64,000 bases of DNA, taken from contig QHRW01000110.1 in assembly GCA_003220265.1 (NCBI GenBank), forward strand, positions 128,896-192,895, written 5' to 3'. The stretch is from Candidatus Rokuibacteriota bacterium (GTDB lineage Bacteria > Methylomirabilota > Methylomirabilia > Rokubacteriales > CSP1-6). Of this stretch, positions 8,372 to 16,699 are shown one piece after another. A program made the position numbers and the translations under genes. Under the pieces are notes generated by a model. The model was not told the origin of the DNA and ran no database searches. It saw only the letters and a program-made list of their open reading frames with translations. The stretch's first letter is position 1; each line of letters opens with the position of its first letter.

Positions 8372-9274
8372 ATGGACTCGCTCGACCTGCGCCTGGCCCC
8401 GATGGCCGGCGTCACCAACGCGCCGTTCCGCCTGGTGTGCCGCGAGTGCGGAGCCGGGCCGCTCACCAGCGAGGAGATCGATGCCCGGGCCCTCGTGCTG
8501 GGCAACGACAAGACCGCCACGCTCGCGCGCTACCTGCCCGAGGAGCGGCCCCTGGCCATGCAGCTTCTCGGCGCCGACCCCGACGTCCTGGCCGAGGCGG
8601 CGCGGCGCCTGGAGGCCGGCGGCGCCGACGCGATCGACCTCAACATGGGCTGCCCGGTGCCCAAGATCGTGGCCAAAGGCCAGGGCGCCGCGCTCATGCG
8701 CGATCCGCTGGCCGCGGCCGTCGTCTTCCGCACGCTGCGCAAGGCCGTCAGCGGCCGCTTCACCATCAAGATCCGCGGGGGCTGGGACGAGCGCACGCTC
8801 AACGCCGTGGAGATCGCGCGGCTGGCCGAGAGCGAGGGCGTCGAGGCGATCACCGTGCACCCGCGCACGCGCTCGCAGCAGTTCACGGGGCGTGCGCCGT
8901 GGGAGGTGATCGCGGCCGTGGTCGCCGCCGTCCGCGTGCCGGTCGTCGGCAACGGCGATGTGCGCAGCGTGGACGACGCGCACGCGATGGTGGCGGCCAC
9001 CGGCTGCGCGGCCGTGATGATCGGACGCGGCGCGCTCGGCGTCCCCTGGATCTTCCGGGGCGCCGCGGTGAGCCGCGCCGAGCGGGCCGCGATCATCGCG
9101 CGCCACTGCGCGCTGATCGACGCGCACCTGCCCGAGCGCCTCGCGCTGGTGCAGCTCAAGAAGCACCTGGCCTGGTACTCGACGGGCCGTCCCGGCTCCG
9201 CCGCGCTGCGGCCGCGCCTGTTCGCCGCCGCGACGCCGGCGGAGGTTCGCGAGCTGTTCTGGAGCGGCTGGTGA
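8372..9274 (+). CDS. dusB: tRNA-dihydrouridine synthase
   Basis: Flavoenzyme that reduces uridine to dihydrouridine in tRNA. The FMN-binding start APMAGVTNAPFR, catalytic-Cys motif DLNMGCPVPKI, phosphate-binding GNGDVRS and MIGRGALGVPW are all present. At 300 residues it is a little shorter than E. coli DusB. ATG 8372 is preceded at once by GTG 8369, another possible start. The MaoC gene overlaps its stop at 9271. Confidence 0.88.
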   Translation: MDSLDLRLAPMAGVTNAPFRLVCRECGAGPLTSEEIDARALVLGNDKTATLARYLPEERPLAMQLLGADPDVLAEAARRLEAGGADAIDLNMGCPVPKIVAKGQGAALMRDPLAAAVVFRTLRKAVSGRFTIKIRGGWDERTLNAVEIARLAESEGVEAITVHPRTRSQQFTGRAPWEVIAAVVAAVRVPVVGNGDVRSVDDAHAMVAATGCAAVMIGRGALGVPWIFRGAAVSRAERAAIIARHCALIDAHLPERLALVQLKKHLAWYSTGRPGSAALRPRLFAAATPAEVRELFWSGW

Positions 9275-9723
9275 GCGGCGGCCAGTACTTCTTCGAGGAT
9301 TTCAAGGTCGGCGACCGCTTCGAGAGCCCGTCCAAGACGCTGACCGACGCGCACTTCCTGTTCTTCTCCGGCCTGACCGGCGACGCGCATCCCCTCCACT
9401 ACGACGTCGAGTACGCGAAGAGCACGCGCTTCGGCCGCCCGCTCGCCCACGGCCTGCTGCTGACGTCGCTCACGGCCGTCGGCGCCTCCACGCTGTCGCC
9501 GCTCATCGAGGACTCGATCGTGGCCTTCCTGGAGCAGACGATGCGTTTTCGCGCGCCGGTGTTCGTCGGCGACACGCTGAAGCCCCGGCACGAAGTGATC
9601 GCCCTCGAGCGCAAGCGCTCCGCCGGGCTGCTCACGCTGCGGGTGACGCTCACGAATCAGGGCGGCGCGACGGTGCTGGAGGGTGAGCACCGTTACCTCG
9701 TCGCCTACCGTCGCGCCGCCTGA
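9271..9723 (+). CDS. MaoC-family (R)-hydratase/dehydratase
   Basis: A 150-residue single hotdog-fold protein of the MaoC group. The hydratase motif is seen as FFSGLTGDAHPLHYD (Asp and His catalytic) followed by FGRPLAHGLLLTSL. Likely hydrates or dehydrates a short acyl-CoA in the cytoplasm. GTG 9271 overlaps the dusB stop as GTGA, so it is translated from the same message despite an unrelated role. Confidence 0.88.
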   Translation: MSGGQYFFEDFKVGDRFESPSKTLTDAHFLFFSGLTGDAHPLHYDVEYAKSTRFGRPLAHGLLLTSLTAVGASTLSPLIEDSIVAFLEQTMRFRAPVFVGDTLKPRHEVIALERKRSAGLLTLRVTLTNQGGATVLEGEHRYLVAYRRAA

Positions 9724-9732
9724 CGCACGCCC

Positions 9733-10503
9733 GTGCGGACCTTCGTCACCGGCCTCGTCGCGCTCCTCGCCGCCGTCTCGCTGGCGTCGGGCGCGGCGGC
9801 GCAGGAGCCGCTCGAGGCCGCGCGCACCCTCCTGGCGGCGTGGCATCAGGACCCGGCGCGCATCGATCGCGCGCGGACGCTGCTGGAAAGCGCGGCGGCC
9901 ACGCGCGCGACTCCCGACGTCCTCGTGGAGCTGGCTCGCGCATGGTTCCTCACGGGCGACGTTCGCGCGAGCCCCGGCCCCGAGAAGCTGGCCGCCTACG
10001 ACCGCGGGCGTGAAGCGGCCAAGCGGGCGGTCGCGCTCGCGCCCGGCAACGACCACGCGCACCTCTGGCTCGCGATCAACACGGGGCGCTTCGCCGAGGC
10101 GCGCGGGATGACGGCCGGCCTCGTGCTGCTCCCGGCCATCCGCGAATCGTCGGACACCGTGCTGCGGCTGAATCCCAGGAACGTGGACGGCTGGATCCTG
10201 GCCGGTGGAATCCTCGCCAACGTGCCGCGTCTCATGGGTGGCGATCGCACGAAGGCCGAGGCGCATTTCAGGCGCGCGCTGGAGCTCGACCCGCACAAGA
10301 CCAGCGCCCGCATGGAGCTGGCCGAGCTCTACGTCGAGACCAAGCGCTGGACGCAGGCGCGCCGCGAGCTGCAACAGCTCCTGGACGAGCCGGCCGCCAC
10401 CGATCTCCCGCGCTGGACGATCAGCGAAGTACCCCGCGCCCGCACGCTGCTCGCCGAGATCGCCGCCCGCGATCCGCGCCCAGCGCCGGGACAGTCTCCT
10501 TAG
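9733..10503 (+). CDS. Secreted TPR-repeat protein
   Basis: A 256-residue protein with signal peptide (VTGLVALLAAVSLASGAAAQ) followed by alpha-helical TPR-like repeats. One clear unit reads AEAHFRRALELDPHKTSARMELAELY at about residues 175-200, which is close to TRAP-T/TatT-type periplasmic TPR proteins. Probably a periplasmic scaffold. Start GTG 9733 follows the MaoC stop by 9 bp. The stop codon is followed within 2 bp by a G/C-rich hairpin repeat. Confidence 0.75.
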   Translation: MRTFVTGLVALLAAVSLASGAAAQEPLEAARTLLAAWHQDPARIDRARTLLESAAATRATPDVLVELARAWFLTGDVRASPGPEKLAAYDRGREAAKRAVALAPGNDHAHLWLAINTGRFAEARGMTAGLVLLPAIRESSDTVLRLNPRNVDGWILAGGILANVPRLMGGDRTKAEAHFRRALELDPHKTSARMELAELYVETKRWTQARRELQQLLDEPAATDLPRWTISEVPRARTLLAEIAARDPRPAPGQSP

Positions 10504-10505
10504 AT

Positions 10506-10690
10506 GGGGGGCCTCGATAGGGCCCCCCAAGCCCCCCGATCGTTCGGCGCGTCCCGGCGGAGCCGTGACGCTCCTCTATCACGCTTGATCGGCCGGGGGA
10601 CCTCGAAGGGCCCCAAGCCCCCCGATCGTTCGGCGCGTCCCGGCGGAGCCGTGACGCTCCTCTGTCACGCTTGATCGGCCGGGGGCCTCG
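10506..10690 (+). repeat. Tandem G/C-rich hairpin repeat, period about 86 bp, two copies plus a partial
   Basis: Starting 2 bp after the TPR stop, a block of about 86 bp is repeated with few changes. Each copy holds a hairpin made of GGGGG-CCTCGA-(T)AGGG-CCCC, then AAGCCCCCCGATCGTTCGG, then a GGCG/CGCC-rich segment and ACGCTTGATCGGCC. A third partial unit begins near 10681. Related elements at 17511 and 56150 are also at gene 3' ends, in the same orientation to transcription. It may act as a terminator or mRNA-end stabiliser for the TPR gene. Confidence 0.75.
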
Positions 10691-10699
10691 AACCCCGCC

Positions 10700-11599
10700 T
10701 CAACGCTGGCCGATCCAGGAGGGGTCGGCGACTTGCTGCCAGCGGGCGCGGATCGCGTCGACGTCCGCGGCGGGAAGGGCGCCAACCGCCATCAGTGCGG
10801 CGTTTTCGCGCCAGCGGCCCGGCCGGGTGCTTCCAACGATCAGCGTGTGGACGCCGGGGAGCGACGCGGTGAAGCGCAGCGCGACGCCGATCGACTCCGG
10901 CACGGGACGCGCGAGGAAGTCGTAGCGCAAGCGCTGCAGGCGATCCCAGTAGACATGCGCGTAGGCGTTGGTGGGCCTGGCACCCGAGCGCCAGGCGGCG
11001 TTGGCGATGGGACGCTTGGCGATCACGCCGAGCCCGGCCGCGCGGGCCGCCGGCAGCGTCAGCGTGAGCGGCTCGTGATCGGCCACGTTGACCGACGTCT
11101 GGAGCACGTCGAAGCGCCCGCAGTCCACGGCGTAGCGCGCGGCGGCGTTGTCGCCGCTGTAGCCGAGGAAGCGCGCCTGCCCTCGCTCGCGCGCGCGCTC
11201 CAGCACCTCCAGCACGTCACCGCGCCGCAATTCCTCTTCCGAGCAGGTGTGAAGCTGGAGGAGATCGACGTGATCGGTGCGCAGCCGCTCGAGGCTGCGG
11301 GCGATGCTCTTCTCGAGCGAGGCGGGGTGCCAGTCGTCGCGGCCGCTGCCGTCGTAGTGACCGCACTTCGTGAAGAGGTGATAGTCGCGGCGGCGGCCGG
11401 CCACCGCCCGGCCGATCAGCGACTCGGAGTCGCCGTAGCACTCGGCGGTGTCGATCACGTTCAGCCCGGCGTCGAGGGCCTCGTCGAGCAGCCGCTGCAC
11501 CGTGCCGGGTTCTGCGCGCTCGAAGCCGATCTCCGAGCCGCCGAATCCCAGCACGCTGACCTCGAGCCCGGTACGCCCCAGCCGCCGCCGCTCCATCAC
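10700..11599 (-). CDS. Aldo/keto reductase
   Basis: A 299-residue NAD(P)H-dependent oxidoreductase with the aldo/keto reductase barrel. The catalytic tetrad is visible: Asp in NVIDTAECYG with Tyr, Lys in LFTKCGHYD and His in DLLQLHTC. The cofactor-binding tail shows LIVGSTRPGRW. It resembles the L-fucose/galactose-dehydrogenase-like and Tas-like groups. ATG 11599 and ATG 11596 are both possible. Its 3' end faces the 86-bp repeats. Confidence 0.9.
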   Translation of the reverse strand: MMERRRLGRTGLEVSVLGFGGSEIGFERAEPGTVQRLLDEALDAGLNVIDTAECYGDSESLIGRAVAGRRRDYHLFTKCGHYDGSGRDDWHPASLEKSIARSLERLRTDHVDLLQLHTCSEEELRRGDVLEVLERARERGQARFLGYSGDNAAARYAVDCGRFDVLQTSVNVADHEPLTLTLPAARAAGLGVIAKRPIANAAWRSGARPTNAYAHVYWDRLQRLRYDFLARPVPESIGVALRFTASLPGVHTLIVGSTRPGRWRENAALMAVGALPAADVDAIRARWQQVADPSWIGQR

Positions 11600-11612
11600 C
11601 CCCGCGCGTCGG

Positions 11613-11978
11613 TCACGCCGCGCGGCGCCACGCGAGCTCGTCCGCCTCGAGCCCGGCCTCGGCCGTCAGCGGCCGCACGACCAGCTCGTAGTCCGCCGGC
11701 ACGCGCGACATCACCGCGCTCCACGCCGGCTCCAGCAGAAACCGCCAGTCACTGGGCGCCGTCAGCTCGATCCGGCCCGGGCGCCAGAGCGCCGGCGGCC
11801 GGACGGTAACCGCCACGAGCGACTCGCCGCCGAGCGCGCGGACGAGCGCCGCGTGCACGTACGCGCGGACCGTCAGCGCGCGCTCGGCGCGCCGGTCCTG
11901 CCACACTCGCCACGCGAGCGGAGCCAGCACCAACCCACCAACAAACGCAGCCCCGATGATCCCCATCAGCATCGCCAT
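11613..11978 (-). CDS. Hypothetical single-pass membrane protein
   Basis: A 121-residue protein that begins with one transmembrane helix (MGIIGAAFVGGLVLAPLAWRVW), followed by a short cytoplasmic-type domain without recognisable motifs. ATG 11978 is chosen because GGAGG lies 4 nt upstream and because the membrane helix then starts at once. Longer in-frame starts add unlikely sequence. It precedes the aldo/keto reductase by 13 bp in the same direction. No family recognised. Confidence 0.6.
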   Translation of the reverse strand: MAMLMGIIGAAFVGGLVLAPLAWRVWQDRRAERALTVRAYVHAALVRALGGESLVAVTVRPPALWRPGRIELTAPSDWRFLLEPAWSAVMSRVPADYELVVRPLTAEAGLEADELAWRRAA

Positions 11979-12137
11979 TTCCTCCGCCCCTTGAGACGTC
12001 CGGACCGCTGGCAAGGATTCCAACCGGAATGGCGCGGAGATGCCGTTGTTCTCATGGCAGATCGCGAGCGCGGACGCCCGATGGACTCGCGACGGCCACG
12101 GCATGCGGCGCGCGGCTGAGCCGCGGACAGCGCGCGA

Positions 12138-13235
12138 TCAGTCGGAGCGCCCGCGCGCCGCGATCTCCCAGACGGCCTCGACCTTCGCCCCACGCAGGAC
12201 CCACACGCGGTCGTAGAGGTTGAAGGTGGGATCGCAGTGCGGCGGGAAGAACTCGATGCGCTCGCCCAGCTCCGGGCGGCGCGAGGGATCGGTGAGCGTC
12301 AGGCGTCCGTGCTCGTCGCCCGCGAAGCCGTACTCGATGCCCGGGCGCTCCACGGCCTCCGGCGGAAACGGCTTGTCGGTCGAGAACGCCTTGAGCCCGG
12401 CGTCCACCATCGCGCGATCGACCGCCACGCTGACGACGGTGGCGACCACCGTCAGCGCCATCTCGAAGTCGGTGAGCGCCTCGCGCTCGCGGCCGCCGAT
12501 GCGGCGGTATTCGAGGTCCATCACGCAGTAGGAGCCGGACTGCAGCTCGGTGAGCCCGGCCAGCTCGCTGTCGATGTCGTAGGTGCCGGTGGAGCCGCCC
12601 GCCACGACCTCCACCGGCAGGCCGGCGGCCTCGAAGCGCGCGCGCGTCTCCATGAGCGGCGTCATCGCCGCGTGGGAGGCCGTGCGGCGCGCAGCCCAGC
12701 CCATCACGTGCGCGCAGTGGCCGGCGTACCCCTGCAGCCCGCGCAGGCGCAGCGCGCGCTGCTCGCTGACGAGCCGGCCCAGAGCCAGCGCGGGCTCGCC
12801 CGGCTCAACGCCGGTGCGCCGGCCGCCGACGTGGACGTCGACCAGCATGTCGAGCCGAACGCCGTCCTCGGCGGCGGCGCGGGCCAGCGCGCGCACGTTG
12901 TCGGCGTGATCGACGACCACCATCGTGTCCGGCGCTTCGCCGACCAGGCGTGTGAGCCGGCGGATCGAGGCGGCCGGCACCACCTCGGTGGTGATCAGCA
13001 GCCCACGCACGCCGGCCCGCGCCATCACCTCGGCCTCGCCGAGCTTGGCGCAGGCGACGCCGAGCGCGCCCGCGGCCACCTGCTGCTTGGCGATGTCCGG
13101 ACAGCGATGCGTCTTGGCGTGCGGCCGCAGCGCCTTGCCGGTGGCCCGCACGTGCTGGGCCATGCGCGCCAGATTGCGCTCGAAGCGGTCGAGGTCGAGC
13201 AACAGCGCCGGCGTGGGAATCTCGTCGCGTCGCAT
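12138..13235 (-). CDS. DSD1-family PLP enzyme (D-threonine aldolase/D-serine dehydratase-like)
   Basis: A 365-residue fold-type III PLP enzyme. The PLP lysine sits in LRPHAKTHRCP; the N-terminal TPALLLDLDRFERNLARM and the metal-binding C-terminal segment FFPPHCDPTFNLYD match D-threonine aldolases and D-serine dehydratases, which act on D-3-hydroxyamino acids. Cytoplasmic. ATG 13235 has no Shine-Dalgarno, but TATAGT lies exactly 7 nt upstream, so it is probably leaderless. It is divergent from a class V aminotransferase. Confidence 0.88.
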   Translation of the reverse strand: MRRDEIPTPALLLDLDRFERNLARMAQHVRATGKALRPHAKTHRCPDIAKQQVAAGALGVACAKLGEAEVMARAGVRGLLITTEVVPAASIRRLTRLVGEAPDTMVVVDHADNVRALARAAAEDGVRLDMLVDVHVGGRRTGVEPGEPALALGRLVSEQRALRLRGLQGYAGHCAHVMGWAARRTASHAAMTPLMETRARFEAAGLPVEVVAGGSTGTYDIDSELAGLTELQSGSYCVMDLEYRRIGGREREALTDFEMALTVVATVVSVAVDRAMVDAGLKAFSTDKPFPPEAVERPGIEYGFAGDEHGRLTLTDPSRRPELGERIEFFPPHCDPTFNLYDRVWVLRGAKVEAVWEIAARGRSD

Positions 13236-13242
13236 CGCCCCG

Positions 13243-13248
13243 ACTATA
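13243..13248 (-). promoter_or_regulatory. -10 box of a leaderless promoter for the DSD1-family gene
   Basis: TATAGT on the minus strand, followed by 7 nt and then ATG 13235. The expected transcription start coincides with the start codon. A weak -35 at best. Confidence 0.5.
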
Positions 13249-13328
13249 CACAGACGAGGAACCTCATAACACAGGGTTACCGCGTCCCTCCGCCGCGGGT
13301 AACCACGATTTTGAGGCGACGCGACAGA

Positions 13329-13357
13329 TTGACGACCCCCCGACCCTTCTCTAGACT
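13329..13357 (+). promoter_or_regulatory. Sigma-70-type promoter TTGACG-N17-TAGACT for the class V aminotransferase
   Basis: The -35 TTGACG (13329-13334) and -10 TAGACT (13352-13357) are separated by 17 bp. ATG 13367 follows the -10 by 9 nt, leaving a leader of about 2 nt or none. This is one of the two best complete promoters in the window. Confidence 0.65.
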
Positions 13358-13366
13358 CGCTCCACC

Positions 13367-14530
13367 ATGCCAGGGCGGCCGTTTCTCCAGATTCCGGGAC
13401 CGACGCTCGTGCCCGAGCGCATCGTGCGCGCGATGTCGCAGCCGGTCATCGATCACCGCGGGCCCACGTTCGGCGCGCTGGTGAAGGAGTGTCTCGACGG
13501 CCTGCGCGAGGTGTTCAAGGCCCCCAACGGCCACATCGTGCTCTATCCCGGCTCCGGCACCGGGGCGTGGGAGGCGGCGATCGTCAACACGCTGTCGCCG
13601 GGGGACCGGGTGCTCGCGTGCGTGAACGGCCACTTTGCCGCTGGCTTCGCGCGCACCGCGCAGGCGTACGGCGTGGAGGTCGAGCGGCTGGAGGTGCCGT
13701 ACGGCGAGGGCGCGCCCGTAATGCCGCTGGAGGCGCGGCTGGCCGCCGACACCGCCCGCGAGATTCGCGCCGTGCTCGTCGTGCACAACGAGACGTCCAC
13801 CGGTGTCACCTCGGACATCGGCGCCGTGCGCGCCGCGCTCGACCGCGCGCGCCACCCCGCCCTGCTCCTGGTCGACACCGTGTCGTCGCTGGCCTCGATC
13901 GACGTGCGGCACGACGCGTGGGGCGTGGACGTGACGCTCACCGGCCCGCAGAAGGGGCTCATGCTGCCCCCGGGCATGGCCATCCTGGCCATCAGCGAGC
14001 GGGCGGTGACGGCCGGCGACAAGGCGCGCTGCCCGCGCGCGTTCTGGGACTGGCGGCCCGTGCTCGAGCGCAACCGCCGCGGCGAGTTCCCCTACACGCC
14101 GGCGACGACGCTGCTGTTCGGCCTGCGGGAGTCGATCGCGATGCTTCGCGAGGAGGGACTCGACAACGTCTTCGCGCGCCACGCGCGGCTGGCCGAGGCC
14201 TGCCGGCGCGCCGTGCGCGCCCTGGGCCTGGACATCCTCTGCAAGAACCCGCGTCAGTACTCCAACACGCTCACCGCGGTCGTGATGCCGGCCGGCTTCG
14301 ACTCCGACGCGTTCATCCGGCAGGCGTACGCGAGCCTCGACCTCTCGCTGGGCATCGGGCTCGGTGACGTCAAGGGGAAGGTCTTCCGCATCGGCCATCT
14401 CGGCAGCCTCAACGAGCTCGAGCTGCTGGGCGGGCTGGCCGGCGTGGAGATGGCGCTGCGCGACTTCGGCGTGCCGCTGCGCCTGGGCGCCGGCGTGGCC
14501 GCCGCCCAGGAGTTCCTGCTCGGCGCCTAG
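13367..14530 (+). CDS. Class V PLP aminotransferase (serine/alanine-glyoxylate type)
   Basis: A 387-residue fold-type I transaminase. The N terminus FLQIPGPTLVPERI, the loop LYPGSGTGAWEAAI and the PLP lysine in LTGPQKGLMLPPG are diagnostic of the serine-glyoxylate/alanine-glyoxylate aminotransferase group. Probably converts glyoxylate or a related oxoacid to an amino acid. It is divergent from the D-3-hydroxyamino-acid enzyme, whose product glycine would be a natural partner; this link is inference. Its stop overlaps the convergent small gene as CTAG. Confidence 0.9.
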   Translation: MPGRPFLQIPGPTLVPERIVRAMSQPVIDHRGPTFGALVKECLDGLREVFKAPNGHIVLYPGSGTGAWEAAIVNTLSPGDRVLACVNGHFAAGFARTAQAYGVEVERLEVPYGEGAPVMPLEARLAADTAREIRAVLVVHNETSTGVTSDIGAVRAALDRARHPALLLVDTVSSLASIDVRHDAWGVDVTLTGPQKGLMLPPGMAILAISERAVTAGDKARCPRAFWDWRPVLERNRRGEFPYTPATTLLFGLRESIAMLREEGLDNVFARHARLAEACRRAVRALGLDILCKNPRQYSNTLTAVVMPAGFDSDAFIRQAYASLDLSLGIGLGDVKGKVFRIGHLGSLNELELLGGLAGVEMALRDFGVPLRLGAGVAAAQEFLLGA

Positions 14531-14832
14531 CGGCGCAGCGCCTTCTGCGCGTTGCGCGAGGTCAGCGCGCTCGACACGTCGTAGTCCAGCGACGGCGTGC
14601 GGCGCACCGGATCGTTGGCCTGCCGCGCATACTCCGCGACGGCAGCCTCGTCGGCGGCGCGCTCGGCGTCGCGCACGCCGGCCGCGACCGGCGGCTCCGG
14701 ACGCACGATCAGCCGCTTGCGCTTGGCTTCGAGCTGGAGCTGAGTGTCGACGGCGGCGCTCTGCGCCGGCGCGACGGTCGGCAGCAGCAGGGGAACGGCG
14801 ACGAGGGCGGCGACGATGACTCGGAGCGACAT
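14527..14832 (-). CDS. Small secreted protein of unknown function
   Basis: A 101-residue protein with a signal peptide (VIVAALVAVPLLLPTVAPAQ) and a charged, Ala/Arg-rich mature part with coiled-coil-like stretches (QLQLEAKRKRLIV, AERAADEAAVAEYAR). GGAGG lies 9 nt before ATG 14832. It is convergent with the aminotransferase, and the stops overlap by 4 bp. No family recognised. Confidence 0.6.
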   Translation of the reverse strand: MSLRVIVAALVAVPLLLPTVAPAQSAAVDTQLQLEAKRKRLIVRPEPPVAAGVRDAERAADEAAVAEYARQANDPVRRTPSLDYDVSSALTSRNAQKALRR

Positions 14833-14865
14833 CGCGGTGACCTCCGGCTCCAGCCTACACCCGCC

Positions 14866-15321
14866 TCAGCTCAGGCTCACCTCGTCGCTCAGCTCGTTGC
14901 GATCGTCGGGCCGCCGGGGGAAGAACTTTCGCAGCACGAGGCCGACGTCCATGACGGCGCGCACGATCGCGTCCCGCGACGCGCCGGCGCGCATGCGCTC
15001 GACCATCTCGTCGCGGACGCGCTGCCAGTACTCGTCGCCGACGCGCGCGTGGACGCCGACGTCGCCCACGATCGCCAGCTTGCGATCTTCGACGGCCAGG
15101 TAGATCAGGACGCCGTTGCGATCGGCGGTGGCGTGCATCGTCAGCCGGTCGAACACCGCGGTGGCCCGGGCCATCGGCGTCGTCGCGCCCGGCAGCCGGC
15201 GCTCGAGGTGCACGCGAATCTCCCCCGAGGTTCCGCGCTCGGCGCCGGCGACTGTGGCCGCGATGGCGTCCAGGTCCTCCGCCGTGAAGAGCGCACGCGT
15301 CCAGCGCGGGTGCTTCACCAT
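14866..15321 (-). CDS. TPM-domain protein, soluble
   Basis: A 151-residue protein with a TPM-type domain (GTSGEIRVHLERRLPG, RNGVLIYLAVEDRKLAIVGD, YWQRVRDEMVERM) but no signal peptide or membrane helix. TPM proteins act in membrane-protein or photosystem quality control in other groups, and many have unknown roles. ATG 15321 overlaps the end of the upstream TPM gene by 7 bp. With that gene and lemA it forms a three-gene operon, a common lemA-TPM-TPM layout. Confidence 0.8.
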   Translation of the reverse strand: MVKHPRWTRALFTAEDLDAIAATVAGAERGTSGEIRVHLERRLPGATTPMARATAVFDRLTMHATADRNGVLIYLAVEDRKLAIVGDVGVHARVGDEYWQRVRDEMVERMRAGASRDAIVRAVMDVGLVLRKFFPRRPDDRNELSDEVSLS

Positions 15322-16061
15322 TCCCCGCTCGCCCCGCCGCCGCCAAAGGAGCCACCGCCGGCGGAGAAGCCGCCGCCTCCGCCGCTGCTGCTGCTGCCGC
15401 CGCCGCCCCAGCCGCCGCCGCCCCACCAGATGGGAGGGAGGACGCTGCCGCGGCGCGAGGTCCAGCCCTGGCGCGTGGCGGTGTAGCCGTGGCGTCCGCC
15501 CCCGCCCATCGCCTCGCGCAGCAGGATGAAGCCCACGATGCCGAAGAGGGCGAGCGCGCCCAGCGTCCACGGCGACATGCCGAACGTGCGCTGCGGCGGG
15601 GCCGGCGGCGCGCCGCGCGCCGGCGCACGCGCGTAGACCGCGTCGACCGCGGCCTCGAGACCGGCGGCGTAGCGCTGCTCGCGGAAGCGCGGGCCGATCG
15701 TCTCGCGAATGATCTGGGCCGCGATCGCATCGGGCAGCTCGGGCTCGAGCCCATAGCCGACCTCCATGCGCACGCGGCGCTCGCGCGCGAACACCAGCAG
15801 GATGACGCCGTTGTCGAGGCGCTTGTCGCCCACCCGCCAGCGCTCGGCCAGCCGGATGCCGAAGTCCTCCAGGCTCTCGCCCTCGAGCGAGGGAAAGAGC
15901 GCCACCACCATCTGCACGCCGGTGGCCGCCTCGCGCGCGGCCAGCTTCGACTCCAGCCGCTGGCGCGCGGCCGCGTCCAGCAGGCCGGCATAGTCGTTCA
16001 CGCGCTGCGTCGGCGTGGGCGGGATAACGAGGGCGAGGGCGAGGACGACGACTGCCAGCAG
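15315..16061 (-). CDS. TPM-domain membrane protein with Gly-rich tail, probable CTG start
   Basis: The TPM domain (MNDYAGLLDAAARQRL, VVALFPSLEGESLEDFGIRL, NGVILLVFARERRVRMEVGYG) is followed by one membrane helix (WTLGALALFGIVGFILL) and a tail made almost only of Gly, Ser and Trp. GTG 16001 would start inside the mature domain. Upstream in frame lies a complete signal peptide (LLAVVVLALALVIPPTPTQR) whose only plausible start is CTG 16061, one base after the lemA stop, with AAGGTG about 9 nt upstream. I therefore prefer CTG 16061. A domain similar to the next gene's, but exported and anchored. Confidence 0.75.
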   Translation of the reverse strand: MLAVVVLALALVIPPTPTQRVNDYAGLLDAAARQRLESKLAAREAATGVQMVVALFPSLEGESLEDFGIRLAERWRVGDKRLDNGVILLVFARERRVRMEVGYGLEPELPDAIAAQIIRETIGPRFREQRYAAGLEAAVDAVYARAPARGAPPAPPQRTFGMSPWTLGALALFGIVGFILLREAMGGGGRHGYTATRQGWTSRRGSVLPPIWWGGGGWGGGGSSSSGGGGGFSAGGGSFGGGGASGEW

Positions 16062-16062
16062 G

Positions 16063-16668
16063 CTAGAATTTCACCTTGGGAGCGGTGGCGGCGTCGGGCG
16101 CCGCCTCGAAGTACGCCTTGGGCTTGAAGCCGGCGAAGCTGGCGACGATGCGATGCGGAAAGAGCGACAGGCGCGTGTTGTACTCGCGCACGGCCTCGTT
16201 GTAGCGCCGGCGCTCCACCACGATGCGGTTCTCGGTGCCCTCGAGCTGGGACTGCAGGGCCAGGAAGTTCTGGTTGCTCTTGAGATCGGGATAGCGCTCG
16301 ACGGTGACGAGCAGCCGGCTCAGCGCGCCGCTGAGCTGCTGCTGGGCGGCCTGAAACCGCTCCATCGCCTTCGGATCGTTGAGCGCTTCCGGCGTGAGCT
16401 GCACGCCGGTGGCGCGGGCGCGCGCCTGCGTGACCTCGGTGAGCACGGTGCGCTCCTGCGTGGCGAAGCCCCGCACCGTCTCCACCAGGTTGGGAATGAG
16501 ATCCGCCCGCCGCTGGTAGACGTTCTGAACCTGCGCCCCCTTCTCGTTGACGTCCTGCTCGGCGCGCACGAGGGCGTTGTTGACGCCGATGCCCCACACG
16601 ACGCCGACGACGGCGACGAGCCCGCCGACGAGGAGGAGCAACACGAGCAGGAGGACGACGTGTTTCAT
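16063..16668 (-). CDS. LemA-family membrane protein
   Basis: A 201-residue protein with one N-terminal transmembrane helix (VVLLLVLLLLVGGLVAVVGVVW) and the all-helical LemA domain with family landmarks YQRRADLIPNLVETVRGFA, KSNQNFLALQSQLEGTENRI and YNEAVREYN. Function in the family is poorly known. ATG 16668 has no Shine-Dalgarno; TATAAT lies 9 nt upstream. First gene of the lemA-TPM-TPM operon. Confidence 0.92.
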   Translation of the reverse strand: MKHVVLLLVLLLLVGGLVAVVGVVWGIGVNNALVRAEQDVNEKGAQVQNVYQRRADLIPNLVETVRGFATQERTVLTEVTQARARATGVQLTPEALNDPKAMERFQAAQQQLSGALSRLLVTVERYPDLKSNQNFLALQSQLEGTENRIVVERRRYNEAVREYNTRLSLFPHRIVASFAGFKPKAYFEAAPDAATAPKVKF

Positions 16669-16677
16669 CCCGCGCGG

Positions 16678-16692
16678 ATTATAGCGTAGACT
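16678..16692. promoter_or_regulatory. Back-to-back leaderless promoters between lemA-like gene and hotdog dehydratase
   Basis: Minus-strand TATAAT occupies 16678-16683 (9 nt before ATG 16668). Plus-strand TAGACT occupies 16687-16692 (7 nt before GTG 16700). The start codons are 31 bp apart, so each -35 region must fall at or inside the other gene's coding sequence. Confidence 0.55.
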
Positions 16693-16699
16693 CCGCCCC

